This document shows, in pieces, positions 49,499 to 58,820 of a stretch of 64,000 nt of DNA (its first letter is position 1; the number at the start of each line of letters is the position of its first letter). Where the stretch lies: the NCBI RefSeq assembly GCF_000717915.1, contig NZ_JOCX01000003.1:372001-436000 (forward strand). Reading direction: 5' to 3'. The DNA is from Streptomyces sp. NRRL S-244. Its GTDB lineage: Bacteria > Actinomycetota > Actinomycetes > Streptomycetales > Streptomycetaceae. A program made the translations under genes and the position numbers. The notes beneath the pieces were generated by a model that was given only the letters and a program-made list of their open reading frames with translations, made no database searches and was not told the origin of the DNA.

Positions 49499-51073
49499 CT
49501 ATCCCCCGCCCTTGAGCCGGCGGATGACCTCGTCGGACACGCGCCGTTGGAGGTCGGCGAGTTGCTCGGGGGTGTACGCGGTGAGGTCGCCCGGGTCCTT
49601 GGCGGCGCCGCCCGGGCTCTGGCCCGCCTGTTGCTGTTTCTGTTTCTCCTGTTCCCTGCGCTGGAGTTCCTGCTCCTCCGGCGATCCGGGCGCCGCGTAC
49701 GCGCACTTGATGAGGGCTCCGTCGGCGGCCTTCAGGCAGGTGGCCTCGCGTCCGCCTACCTGGCCCCGGCCCTCCACCCGGTACCGGATGTTCTGCTCGC
49801 TGCCGATCGTGGCGGTCCAGGTGCTGCCGCCGGTCGGCACGACCTCGAACACCTGGTCGTCGTTGTAGCAGCAGACGTCCCGGTACTCGGCCTTGATCAG
49901 TGCGACGAGCGCCTTCGGTGACGACCAGGTCGGATCGAGCCGGTGGACGGTCATCGGGGCGAGTCCGCCGCCCTGGTGCCGGGTCGGCACGGTCGACACG
50001 GCGACCACCGAGCTGGCCTCCCCCTGCGGGGTGAGGGGGGTGACGTACGCGCTGCGCCCGCTCCCGTCGCGGTACTGGAGGGTGAACTCCGACTCGTTGC
50101 CCGCATTGGCCCCGTCCTCGGACGCGTCCCAGCCGCTGCGCTCGAACCACCAGTCGCTGAAGCTGCCGACGGCGGCGGTTCCCTCCCGCTGCCGGGACGC
50201 GAGACTGAGCGGATAGGACGGGCCGGGTACCTCGGCCGTATCGGTGGTGATCGTGAGCTTCCCGGTCCGCCCGTCGTAGAGCGCGAGTCCGGCGGGCCGT
50301 TCGGTCACCACCAGGATCCCGGTCTGGCGCTTGAGGGGCACGACCACGATCGGGGTGGTGCCCGAACAGGTCACGTACGCGTCGTCGGCGTCGAAGCGCA
50401 CCCAGCGCTGCCGGGCCGAGATCTGCCGGCCCAGGTTGTGGCCGAACCAGCCGCCGATCCGCGCGTCGGCCTTGTCGATGTCGAACGAACAGCGTTGCTG
50501 GTTACGGCTGTTGCCGCCGAGCGGGATGTCCTGCTCCAGGCCGACTTCGTACCCGGAGAGCCAGCCGCGCCGCTCGACGAGGGTCGCGAACCGGTCCGAG
50601 TCGGGCAGGTACGTGATGTCGGAGATCTCCCCGGTGACGTCGCCGAGGTGCGGGGCGGCCTGCGCCTTGCCGACCACATAGGGCGCGCGGGCGGCCAGTT
50701 CGGGCACCGGCTCGCTCACGATCTGCACGTTCTGCATGTACGCCCGGTCCTGGAGGTACGACCCGTACACCAGCCACCAGATCCCGATGCCCAGCCCGAG
50801 GACGGCGCACAGCCATCCGAGGACCACCCCGGCGCTCCCGCCGCCCGCCCCTGAGCCCCTCTTGCGCCGGACGAGCTTCACCGCCAGCCCGGCCAGCAGG
50901 AGGAGGGCGACGAGCAGCAGCGGGGCGGCCAGCCAGGACAGGAGCTTGCGGCCCTCCCAGACGATGATCGTGGTGGCGTACGAGGCCCACCAGAAGAACA
51001 GCCCCGCGAGAAGAACGGGTATCCCCACCCACAATGCGCGCGCCACCTGCGATGCCCGCGATGCCTGCCCCAT
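49499..51073 (-). CDS. Membrane-anchored protein of unknown function in kinase operon
   Basis: 524 residues from ATG 51073. There are three N-terminal transmembrane helices (ALWVGIPVLLAGLFFWWASY, LLSWLAAPLLLVALLLLAGLAV, VLGWLCAVLGLGIGIWWLVYG). A large, probably external, beta-rich domain of about 380 residues follows, with Cys pairs such as YRDVCCYNDD. It ends in a Gln/Glu-rich coiled-coil-like stretch and a basic helix. No known domain was recognised. It lies 80 bases after a Ser/Thr kinase and is plausibly its target or partner. Confidence 0.75.
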   Translation of the reverse strand: MGQASRASQVARALWVGIPVLLAGLFFWWASYATTIIVWEGRKLLSWLAAPLLLVALLLLAGLAVKLVRRKRGSGAGGGSAGVVLGWLCAVLGLGIGIWWLVYGSYLQDRAYMQNVQIVSEPVPELAARAPYVVGKAQAAPHLGDVTGEISDITYLPDSDRFATLVERRGWLSGYEVGLEQDIPLGGNSRNQQRCSFDIDKADARIGGWFGHNLGRQISARQRWVRFDADDAYVTCSGTTPIVVVPLKRQTGILVVTERPAGLALYDGRTGKLTITTDTAEVPGPSYPLSLASRQREGTAAVGSFSDWWFERSGWDASEDGANAGNESEFTLQYRDGSGRSAYVTPLTPQGEASSVVAVSTVPTRHQGGGLAPMTVHRLDPTWSSPKALVALIKAEYRDVCCYNDDQVFEVVPTGGSTWTATIGSEQNIRYRVEGRGQVGGREATCLKAADGALIKCAYAAPGSPEEQELQRREQEKQKQQQAGQSPGGAAKDPGDLTAYTPEQLADLQRRVSDEVIRRLKGGG

Positions 51074-51153
51074 GACCGCCCCCCGACGTCAGCCTGCCCA
51101 ATTCTGTACCGGGCACGGGAAGTTGTCAGCCAGTCGACGGCTTCGGGGCCGGA

Positions 51154-52602
51154 TCACCGGGCGGCGGCAGGGGCCGGACACCTCGGGAGCGGCGGGCGGT
51201 CCTTCGTGCGTACGGCCGGCAGCCAGGCGATGGCCCCCGGGTCGGCGCTCGGCAGGTGGACCCGGAACCAGTGCGTGGAGCGCGTGTCCGACTCGTCGAT
51301 GACCACCTCGCCGCGCAGCAGTTGGCAGTCGGCGTCGAGGACGTCGGCGTGCCAGACCCGGGTCGGCACGACGTTCCCGGCGATGTACGGCCGCATGGGG
51401 TCGATGGCCAGGCCCAGACTGCACCGCGGGTCCCGGTCGGTACGCTCCTGGCAGACCTTCTCGGCATTGAACACCCGTACCTGGAGCGGCGGTTCGGCAG
51501 TCCCGACCTGCGCGGCTCCATCCCCCTCCCGGCCGGCCTGCCCCGCGTACGACCAGATCGCGGAACCGACCGCGCCGCACGCCGCGAGGGCGAGGAGGGC
51601 GATCCGCGTTGTCCGCCGAAGGCGGCGCGTCCGGGTCCGGGCGGCGGTCCGGCCCTCCTGCCGGGCCGCGATGCGCTCCAGCAGGCTCTCGGCGGTGTGC
51701 GCGGCCCGCGCGGCATGCGTCGGGGCGAGGCAGTCGGTGGCCAGCACACGCCAGAACTCGGGGACCCCGTTGGCCATGCGCAGGGGCGCGCGCCCCGCCG
51801 CGTACTCCTGCACGGCGGCGCCCCGCGCCACCGGCGTGGCGCCGGAGAACAGCGGGGCACCCGAGGCGAACACCTCGTGGATCACGATGCCCAGGGCCCA
51901 GATGTCCGCGCTCGGTCGGATCTCCACGCCCAACTCCCCCAGCGGGGCCCGCCAGCGCTCGGGCGGGAGGTAGTCCAGGGTGCCCATCGGGGGCCCGTGA
52001 CCGTGCGTACCGGTGGTCAGCTCGGCGGCCAGCCCGAAGTCCGAGAGCTTGACCGAACCGTCCTCGCCGATGAGGACGTTCTCGGGCTTGAGGTCGGCGT
52101 GCACCCAGCCGGCGCCGTGCAGATGGGCCAGCCCCTCGCAGATCCCGGCGATCAGCCGGGCGCCTTCGGCCTCGCTCACCCCGGCGTCGAGCAGATCGCG
52201 CAGGCTGCCCTTCGCCCGCTCCATGACCAGGACGATGGCGCCGTCCAGCGCCGGGTGGTCCGGTGCGCTGAGGACGGTGCTGTCCAGCAGCCGGATGAGC
52301 CGCGGATGCCCTGCCCGTACCCCGATCTCGACCTCGCGCCGGGCCGCCTCGGCGACGTTGCGGGCCTGGCGCGGAGCGAGTCCGGAGGTCGGCATGATCT
52401 TGAGGGCGACCTCGGCGGGCTCCGTGACCACCGCTCCCTGCCCTCGCCCGCCGGCCGCCCGGCCCGCGTACACGGTGGCCCAACCCCCGGACCCGATCGG
52501 CTCGGTGACCACCCACTCGCCCACCCGGTGGCCCACGGGCAGCAGTTCGGTGTGGCTGCTGTCCCACGAGGCCCCGGCACCGCCCGGACCCTGCACCCGC
52601 AT
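51154..52602 (-). CDS. Membrane Ser/Thr protein kinase
   Basis: 482 residues; ATG 52602 is preferred (GTG 52605 adjacent). The kinase domain (about 28-300) has the glycine loop GSGGWATVYAG, VALKIMP with the ATP-binding Lys, the catalytic loop HADLKPENV (HAD in place of the common HRD), SDFGLA, and the substrate-loop GTLDYLPPERW. A single transmembrane helix at about 327-347 and an external C-terminal domain with several Cys follow. It starts 8 bases after an FHA-domain gene, so the FHA protein probably binds phosphothreonine made by this kinase. Confidence 0.88.
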   Translation of the reverse strand: MRVQGPGGAGASWDSSHTELLPVGHRVGEWVVTEPIGSGGWATVYAGRAAGGRGQGAVVTEPAEVALKIMPTSGLAPRQARNVAEAARREVEIGVRAGHPRLIRLLDSTVLSAPDHPALDGAIVLVMERAKGSLRDLLDAGVSEAEGARLIAGICEGLAHLHGAGWVHADLKPENVLIGEDGSVKLSDFGLAAELTTGTHGHGPPMGTLDYLPPERWRAPLGELGVEIRPSADIWALGIVIHEVFASGAPLFSGATPVARGAAVQEYAAGRAPLRMANGVPEFWRVLATDCLAPTHAARAAHTAESLLERIAARQEGRTAARTRTRRLRRTTRIALLALAACGAVGSAIWSYAGQAGREGDGAAQVGTAEPPLQVRVFNAEKVCQERTDRDPRCSLGLAIDPMRPYIAGNVVPTRVWHADVLDADCQLLRGEVVIDESDTRSTHWFRVHLPSADPGAIAWLPAVRTKDRPPLPRCPAPAAAR

Positions 52603-52610
52603 CACGTCGC

Positions 52611-53441
52611 CTACCGCCCCCGCGCGCCCGCTTCGGCCCGGGGCGGCAGCAGCGCGAGGTGCTCCTCCCGTACGATGCCGAACTTCAGCGCGAGCCCGAC
52701 GACCGCGTCCCGCTTGCCGTTGCGGCGGTCCGCGCCACCCGTGCCGCCACCCGCCCCACCGCCCGCACCGGCCTCGGGCGCGGCGCCCGCGACACCGATC
52801 CGCAGCTTCTCGTCGGCCAGGTAGTCGATGTGCGAGCTGACCGCGCGTGCCGTCAGCCTGCCGCCGGTGGCATGGCCCCGCAGCCGCTCGACGACCTGCG
52901 GGGTGGTGGGCACCGCGACCGGCGACTGGTCGCGCAGCCAGGGTTCGCAGAGCGCGACGAGCACCAGGAAGTACGTGGCCGTCTCGTCCAGGGAGTACGC
53001 CGTGACGGTGCGGCTCGCCCAGGAGCCGCCGGTGCCGGGCGGGTCCAGATAGACGTGGTCGGGCGCGAACACCTGGAAGGAGACGGTGGTGCCGCGGCGC
53101 GTGGGCAGCACCACCCGGGAGAACTCGAACGGGATGGGCGCCCCGGCTCGCCGCGGCGACACCCGCAGGTACTCGCCGGCCCCCTCCGGGTTCTCCACGA
53201 GATAGCTCTGGGTCGTGCTGTGGTTGGTCAGCTGCCAGTGGTCGTCGGTGACCCGGATCTCCCCGGCCAGCCGGGAGATCGCCTCGTCGGCGAGCCGCAG
53301 TTCGACCGGGGTCGCCGACGAACCGCGCCCGAACCGCGCGACCTCGCCCGGCCCGAGCCGTAACGTCACCGCGCCACCGCCCGGCTCCCCGTCGGCGCCG
53401 CCGCCGCTCCCCTGCGGCAGATGGACGACTATGCCGCTCAC
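52611..53441 (-). CDS. FHA-domain protein
   Basis: 276 residues from GTG 53441 after GGGGGAG. EVARFGRGSSATPVELRLADEAISRLAGEIRVTDDHWQLTNHSTTQSYL (about 33-80) carries the FHA fold residues Gly-Arg, Ser-Arg and Asn-His-Ser that bind phosphothreonine. The rest is helical with a winged-helix-like region (VERLRGHATGGRLTARAVSSHIDYLADEKLRI) and a Gly/Ala-rich linker. It is the first gene of the FHA/kinase/membrane protein operon. A perfect inverted repeat ends just before its ribosome-binding site. Confidence 0.87.
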   Translation of the reverse strand: MSGIVVHLPQGSGGGADGEPGGGAVTLRLGPGEVARFGRGSSATPVELRLADEAISRLAGEIRVTDDHWQLTNHSTTQSYLVENPEGAGEYLRVSPRRAGAPIPFEFSRVVLPTRRGTTVSFQVFAPDHVYLDPPGTGGSWASRTVTAYSLDETATYFLVLVALCEPWLRDQSPVAVPTTPQVVERLRGHATGGRLTARAVSSHIDYLADEKLRIGVAGAAPEAGAGGGAGGGTGGADRRNGKRDAVVGLALKFGIVREEHLALLPPRAEAGARGR

Positions 53442-53449
53442 CACTCCCC

Positions 53450-53482
53450 CTGTACGACGCGTGCTGACAAGACGTCGTACAG
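53450..53482. promoter_or_regulatory. Inverted repeat CTGTACGAC-N15-GTCGTACAG upstream of the FHA gene
   Basis: Perfect 9-base arms at 53450-53458 and 53474-53482. The near arm runs straight into the GGGGGAG ribosome-binding site of the FHA gene, so it could be an operator or an mRNA hairpin that affects initiation. Confidence 0.55.
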
Positions 53483-53554
53483 GGAACGTTACCGGTTGAA
53501 AGCCTGACCACAGGGGGGTACACCGGCCATTTACGGGGCCCCGCGAGCGCGGCC

Positions 53555-55579
53555 TCAGTACCCCGCGGTGCCTGCCGGGAGCGGCGCGACCAGGCGTTCC
53601 CCGAAGGCGTTCCACGCTCCCCAGCCGCCGCTGGGCCGCTCCTGGACGCGGGTACGGATCCGGCCATCGGCGGTGACGGCGAAGACGTGGATGCGGCCGG
53701 TGGCGTCGGCCGCGGCCGTGGGGGTGACGGCGAGCGGCACTCCGGGCTCGCCGAATTCCTCGGCCACGGCCCAGGTTCCGCCGGAGTCGGCGTACCAGCG
53801 GTGATCGAGCCGGGCCCCGCCGGGCGACAGGGCGAAGGCCTCCAGCCTGCCGTCCGCGCTGGGCGCGAGCGCCGGGGCCGCGGCCGACCAGCCGAACAGG
53901 TGCTGCCATTCGCCCCAGCCGCCGCTGGGTACGCTCTGCCGCCGGTGGAACGTGGCCAGGCCGGAGGGGGCGACGGCGGCGACGGTGAGCCTGCCCGTAC
54001 CGTCCCGTGCCGCGCGCGGCGCGCCGCCGGCCGCCGTACCGAACGCCTGCCATCCCGCGGCCCAGGCTCCGCCCGGGGCCTCCTGCCAGCGGTGGCGGAT
54101 CGCGGAGCCGCCCGGCGCGAGGGCGAACACCTCCAGCCGCCCGTCCGCGTTGGCGGCGACGGCCGGGGGCGCGCCGACCGGTCCGCCGAACGCCCCGTCC
54201 CACGCCTCCCAGACCAGTGAGCCGGGCGACCCTTGCCTGCGCCGCGCGAGGGAGGCGCCGCCGGGGGCCGGAGCGAAGACCTCCAGCCGGCCGTCGGCGC
54301 CCCGGGCGACGGCGGGGGCGGCTCCCGCCGGGCCGCCGAACTCCTCCCAGTCGTACCAGCCGCCGTCGGGCCGCTGCACCCGGTGGTGCAGGTTGGCGCC
54401 GCCCGGGGCGAGGGAGAAGACCTCCAGCCGGCCGTCGGCGTTCCGGCCGAGCGTGGGGACCGCCCCGGCCGGCCCGCCGAAGGACTCCCACGGCGACCAC
54501 GCGCCCGGCTCCGGGCCGAGCTGGACGCGCCGCAGCATCGACCGGTCACCGGCATCGAGCGCGAACACGGTCAGCCGGCCGTCCACGTCGAGTCCGGCGA
54601 CCGGGTTGTCCATGCTCTGCCACGGCGGCGGTGCGTCGTCCCGCCAGAGCAGGGGTGCCACGTAGAGGCCTTGGCGGAACCAGCCCGCGGCGCTCGCGTA
54701 CCACTCCTGCCCGTCGGAGACCACCTCGACGGCGTGGCCGGGGACATGGCCCGCGTAACCGCCCTGGCCGAAGCGGAACGGGTCCCGGGACGCGAACACG
54801 TCCGTACCCTCGTAGCCGCCACGCGGCCCGATGAACAGGTGGTACCAGCCGTCCCGTTCGACCACGCACGGCGACTCGGTGACCGACAGCGTCGCGTCGG
54901 TGCTCGCGTCGGTGAAGGCGGTCTCCGGCGCGCTCCAGTGCACCAGGTCGGCGGAGCGGCGTACGGCCACGATGTGGCGGCCGTGCGGGGCGGACAGCTC
55001 GGTGTAGTACATCACCCACTCGTCGGCGATCCGCAGCACCATCGGATCGCGTGCCGCGAGCCCCCGGAAGAGGGGGCCGGACGGGACGCGGGTCCAGGTG
55101 AAGAGGTCGGTGGACGTCGCGAGGTTGATCGCGGCGCCGCCGCGGCCGCCGGCGGCGTAGAACATCCAGTACGTCCCGCCCGCCTCGACGACGTACGGGG
55201 CCCACAGGTGCTCCTCGCCGAAGTAGGACCGGTCGACGGTCAGCGCGTCGGCGTGGGTGGTCCACGGCCCGTACGGATCCGGGGCGGAGGCGTGGGCGAA
55301 CGCGACCTCGTCCGCGCTGTCCGGGGATTCACCGGGCCGTGCGCTGTCGCCGACGATGCCGAACAGGTGCCACCGCCCGGAGGCCTTGATCAGCGTGTGG
55401 TCGTTGAGGTAGCGCGGCCGGCCGGGGACGGACGGATCGTGGACGTGGGTGAACGGCCCGGCGCCGATCCACCGGTGCGGTGGGCCGTCCGCGGCCGCGC
55501 TGCCCGTCCCCGGCAGCGCGAGCGCGCCCGCGACGGCGGCCGCACCCCGCAACACGCGCCGTCTGCTGATCGGATGCAC
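53555..55579 (-). CDS. Tat-secreted GH43-like enzyme with seven-repeat PLL-like propeller
   Basis: 674 residues from GTG 55579 after GGAGGGACCT. SRRRVLRGAAAVAGALALPG is a Tat signal. Residues about 45-350 form a five-bladed glycosidase fold of the GH43/GH32 type (HVHDPSVPGRPRYLNDHTLI, EEHLWAPYVVEAGGTYWMFYAAG, ARDPMVLRIADEWVMYY, VTESPCVVERDGWYHLF). Residues about 360-665 hold seven repeats built on DGRLEVFALAPGG with WxxWExFGGP, the DUF346/PLL-type propeller found in Photorhabdus lectins. The enzyme probably cuts a polysaccharide while the propeller binds glycans. Confidence 0.8.
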   Translation of the reverse strand: MHPISRRRVLRGAAAVAGALALPGTGSAAADGPPHRWIGAGPFTHVHDPSVPGRPRYLNDHTLIKASGRWHLFGIVGDSARPGESPDSADEVAFAHASAPDPYGPWTTHADALTVDRSYFGEEHLWAPYVVEAGGTYWMFYAAGGRGGAAINLATSTDLFTWTRVPSGPLFRGLAARDPMVLRIADEWVMYYTELSAPHGRHIVAVRRSADLVHWSAPETAFTDASTDATLSVTESPCVVERDGWYHLFIGPRGGYEGTDVFASRDPFRFGQGGYAGHVPGHAVEVVSDGQEWYASAAGWFRQGLYVAPLLWRDDAPPPWQSMDNPVAGLDVDGRLTVFALDAGDRSMLRRVQLGPEPGAWSPWESFGGPAGAVPTLGRNADGRLEVFSLAPGGANLHHRVQRPDGGWYDWEEFGGPAGAAPAVARGADGRLEVFAPAPGGASLARRRQGSPGSLVWEAWDGAFGGPVGAPPAVAANADGRLEVFALAPGGSAIRHRWQEAPGGAWAAGWQAFGTAAGGAPRAARDGTGRLTVAAVAPSGLATFHRRQSVPSGGWGEWQHLFGWSAAAPALAPSADGRLEAFALSPGGARLDHRWYADSGGTWAVAEEFGEPGVPLAVTPTAAADATGRIHVFAVTADGRIRTRVQERPSGGWGAWNAFGERLVAPLPAGTAGY

Positions 55580-55593
55580 AGGTCCCTCCGGGG

Positions 55594-57090
55594 TCAGTTG
55601 ACGGCGGGGCCGGAGGTGCCGCTCACCCAAGCCCATTCGGACCATGTGGTGAATCCGGTCTGCCATTTGTGGTGGACGCCGGCGCTGCTGGTCCCGAACA
55701 CCTCGATGCGGCCGTCGGCGTTGGCGGTGGCGCTGATTTCGGTACCTCCACCGCCGAACTCGGCCCACTGTTCGTACGGGGCGTTGACCCCGCTCTGCCA
55801 GATGTGCTGGGCGGTGGTCGCGTTGATGGCGAAGACCTCGACGCGGCCGTCCGGGGACCGTTCACTGGTGAGCTGGGCGTCGGCCGGGCCCCCCGTGGGC
55901 TCCCAGCCGGACCAGCCCGACGCACCGGTCTGGTATTTGTGGAAGACGCCGACCGGTCCGGAGGCGAAGACCTCCAGGCGGCCGTCCTGGTTGTGGTCCA
56001 CGGTCAGGTCGCGACCGCCGCCGCCGAAGTCCTCCCAGGCCGACCAGCCGCCGCTGACCGCCGTCTGGTAGAGGTGCTGGAAGGTGTCGCCGTTCAGGGC
56101 GAAGACCTCCAGACGCCCGTCGAGGGACTTCTCCATCTCGATCCGGCTGTTGGCCGGACCGCCGCCGGCGGGCTCCCATTCGGACCAGCCGCCGTTCGGC
56201 GCGCTCTGGTACCTGTGGAACACCCCGACCGGACCGGAGGCGAACACCTCCAGACGCCCGTCGCCGTTCGCGCCGACCGCGATGTCCTTGCCGCCCCCGC
56301 CGAAGGACTCCCAGCCGGACCAGCCGCCCGAGGGCTGGAGCTGGTAACGGTGGGAGAAGGTGTTGCCGTTGATGGCGAACAACTCCAGCCGGCCGTCGGC
56401 GTTGGGGCCGATCGCCAGCTCCGCACCGCCCGGGCCGCCCAGGGCCTCCCACTCGGACCACGAGCCGTTCACCGTGTTCTGCCAGGCGTGGTGGATGCCG
56501 TCGGCCCCGGCCGCGAAGACCTCCAGCCGGCCGTCCGCCGACCGGGCCGACACCACCCGGCCCGACTCCGCCGGATACGTCAGCGGGCCCGGTCCGGGTT
56601 CGTGGTGACCGAGCCGGTCGACCGCGGCCCGGGCCTCGTCCATGTGCCGCCAGTGCACGCCCGCGGTATATGTGGACCAGGGCTGCCAGTTCGTACCCCC
56701 GGCGGAGATCTTGAAGGCCGCGTTCGCGTTGCACTGGGCGTCGTAGGCGCAGGTGTCGTCGACCTCGGAGTGCCAGTAGTCGTTGATCTGCCACAGGCCG
56801 CGGTCCCTGGACGGCGGCTGATTGTTCTGGACGTTGGTCGCCGCCGGGTTGCAGCTGGACTCCGCGAGGGCTACGGCGACGGCGGTCACCAGGCCGTCGC
56901 CGCGGAAGCCCGCGTTGTAGCCGGTCTGTGCGCACAGATCGCTCGACGCGGCGGATGCGGGCGTGGCTCCGGCGACCGGTCCCGCCACGCCGAGCAGCAC
57001 GGCCAGCGCCGGTGCGGCCAGGCGGCGGGCGGTGCGGCTCCGCGGTGACGACGTCGTGCCGGTGGGTAAGGAGCGCTGGGTTCTGGACAA
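55594..57090 (-). CDS. Secreted lysozyme/transglycosylase-like enzyme with seven-repeat PLL-like propeller
   Basis: 498 residues; the start appears to be TTG 57090, five bases after GGGGAAG. A Sec-type signal ends near TPASAASS. Residues about 50-150 form a lysozyme-like domain: LVTAVAVALAESSCNPAATN supplies the catalytic Glu, then RGLWQIN, YWHSEVDDTCAYDAQCNANAAFKI and WQPWSTY. This fold cleaves peptidoglycan glycan strands. The remainder is seven DGRLEVF repeats alternating ASGPVG and AINGD types, as in the neighbouring M23 protein. Confidence 0.82.
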   Translation of the reverse strand: MSRTQRSLPTGTTSSPRSRTARRLAAPALAVLLGVAGPVAGATPASAASSDLCAQTGYNAGFRGDGLVTAVAVALAESSCNPAATNVQNNQPPSRDRGLWQINDYWHSEVDDTCAYDAQCNANAAFKISAGGTNWQPWSTYTAGVHWRHMDEARAAVDRLGHHEPGPGPLTYPAESGRVVSARSADGRLEVFAAGADGIHHAWQNTVNGSWSEWEALGGPGGAELAIGPNADGRLELFAINGNTFSHRYQLQPSGGWSGWESFGGGGKDIAVGANGDGRLEVFASGPVGVFHRYQSAPNGGWSEWEPAGGGPANSRIEMEKSLDGRLEVFALNGDTFQHLYQTAVSGGWSAWEDFGGGGRDLTVDHNQDGRLEVFASGPVGVFHKYQTGASGWSGWEPTGGPADAQLTSERSPDGRVEVFAINATTAQHIWQSGVNAPYEQWAEFGGGGTEISATANADGRIEVFGTSSAGVHHKWQTGFTTWSEWAWVSGTSGPAVN

Positions 57091-57136
57091 CTGCTTCCCC
57101 CTTCGGGCGTGCTGGGTGCAGGGCAGTGAGCTCGGG

Positions 57137-58654
57137 TCAGTTGACCGCGGGGCCCGCGGTGTCGGTCACCCACGCCCATTCGGACCAGGTGGAGAATCCG
57201 GTCTGCCATTTGTGGAAGACGCCGGAGCCGCTCGTACCGAACACCTCGAGACGCCCGTCGGCATTGGTGGCGGCGGTGACCTCGGTTCCGCCGCGGCCGA
57301 ACTCGGCCCACTGGCTGTACGGGGCGTTGAGCCCGGTCTGCCATGTCTGCATGGCCACGGTGTTGTTGATGGCGAAGACCTCGACCCGGCCGTCGGCGGT
57401 GCGTTCGCTCGTCAGCTGTGCGTCGGCGGGTCCGCCGGAGGGCTCCCATTCGGACCAACTGGACGCACTGGTCTGATACTTGTGGAAGACGCCCACGGGA
57501 CCCGAGGCGAAGACCTCCAGCCGCCCGTCGGCGTTGTGGTCGACGGTCAGATCGCGTCCGCCACCGCCGAAGTTGTCCCAGGAGGACCAACCGCCGTTGA
57601 CCGCGGTCTGGTACTGGTGCTGGAAGGTGTCGCCGTTGATCGCGAACACCTCCAGCCGCCCGTCCGGGGACTTCTCCATCTCGATCCGGCCCTGCGCCGG
57701 CCCGCCGCCGGTGGGCTCCCACTCGGACCAGCCTCCACTGGGCGCGTTCTGGTACCGGTGGAAGATCCCCGCCGGACCCGAGGCGAACACCTCGATCCGG
57801 CCGTCGGCATTGGTGCCGGCGGCGATGTCGCGTCCGCCACCGCCGAAGCCTTCCCAGCCCGACCATCCCGCGGAGGGCGCGGTCTGGTAGCGGTGCTGGA
57901 AGGTGTTGCCGTTGATGGCGAGCAGTTCGAGCCGGCCGTCCGCGTTGGGGGCGATGGCCAGTTCGGCGTTGCCGGGGCCGCCGAGGGCTTCCCAGGCGGA
58001 CCAGCCGCCGTTGGCGGTGGTCTGCCAGGCGTGGTGCACGCCGTCGGCCCCCGCCGCGAACACCTCCAGCCGGCCGTCCGCCGACCGGGCCGACACCACC
58101 CGGCCCGACTCCACCGGATGCACCACGGGAGCAGGCCCGGGTCCGGGACCCTGGCCCGGCATGCAGGGGAAGGTCACCCCGCGTTCCGCGAGGTACGGCT
58201 CGGGGTCGGTGCGGACGCTCGCGTTCGGGTCGCCCCAGATCCGCAGGTGGAGGTGGGGCCCCTCGGACTGGCCTTCGCTGCCCACGAGCGCGATCTGCTG
58301 CCCGGCCGTGACGTGGTCGCCGGTGGCGACGTCCCGCCGCTGCATGTGCCCGTACTCGGATATCGTCCCGTCGCCGTGCAGGATGCGGATCCACTGGCCG
58401 TAGCCGTCTGCGGGACCCGAGTTGATCACCTTGCCGTCGCCCACGGCGTAGATCGGGGTGCCGTAGTCGCTCGCGATGTCTATGCCGTTGTGCTCTTGGC
58501 TGTAGTGCTGGATTATCCAACCGGAATTCGGGCACGAGGCGGCGAAGCCGGCGGCCCGGGCAGCCGCGGTGGACGGGGCCACCAGCGGCGGCAGTACGGC
58601 GGCTGTCGCCGCCAGGACCAGCCCCAACGCGCGTCGCGAAAGACCGAGAACCAC
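57137..58654 (-). CDS. Secreted M23 peptidase with seven-repeat PLL-like propeller
   Basis: 505 residues from GTG 58654, eight bases after GGAGG. A signal peptide (LSRRALGLVLAATAAVLPPLVAPSTAAARA) precedes an M23/LytM domain with all zinc-site motifs: HNGIDIASDYGTPIYAVGDG (His and Asp), ISEYGHMQ, and GPHLHLRIW. M23 enzymes cut peptide cross-bridges of peptidoglycan. A Pro/Gly linker leads into seven DGRLEVF repeats highly similar in DNA to those of the lysozyme-like gene 47 bases downstream. Confidence 0.87.
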   Translation of the reverse strand: MVLGLSRRALGLVLAATAAVLPPLVAPSTAAARAAGFAASCPNSGWIIQHYSQEHNGIDIASDYGTPIYAVGDGKVINSGPADGYGQWIRILHGDGTISEYGHMQRRDVATGDHVTAGQQIALVGSEGQSEGPHLHLRIWGDPNASVRTDPEPYLAERGVTFPCMPGQGPGPGPAPVVHPVESGRVVSARSADGRLEVFAAGADGVHHAWQTTANGGWSAWEALGGPGNAELAIAPNADGRLELLAINGNTFQHRYQTAPSAGWSGWEGFGGGGRDIAAGTNADGRIEVFASGPAGIFHRYQNAPSGGWSEWEPTGGGPAQGRIEMEKSPDGRLEVFAINGDTFQHQYQTAVNGGWSSWDNFGGGGRDLTVDHNADGRLEVFASGPVGVFHKYQTSASSWSEWEPSGGPADAQLTSERTADGRVEVFAINNTVAMQTWQTGLNAPYSQWAEFGRGGTEVTAATNADGRLEVFGTSGSGVFHKWQTGFSTWSEWAWVTDTAGPAVN

Positions 58655-58787
58655 GTGACGTTCCTCCCCCTGGTCGTCAAGCCGGGACGTACGGGAACGT
58701 AGCAACGGCCCGGGACCAGGGGATCCGGAACATTCCGGAATGACACGCGAGCGCGGCTCGGGTAGGGCTGGACGCCCCTGCTTGCGC

Positions 58788-58820
58788 TCAGCCGGCGGTC
58801 AGCCGGCGGTCAGCCGGCGG
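58788..58820. repeat. 11-base tandem repeat, three copies, at end of tetR-type gene
   Basis: Unit TCAGCCGGCGG at 58788, 58799 and 58810. Each copy supplies a TGA in one minus-strand frame; the first-met copy (58810) contains the TetR-type stop. Slippage here would alter only the last few residues. Confidence 0.75.

Noticed and set aside
55594..58654. Strong internal DNA repeats as a possible mobile element or CRISPR
   Set aside because: They are the coding repeats of two paralogous seven-repeat propellers in open frames; no transposase or terminal inverted repeats.
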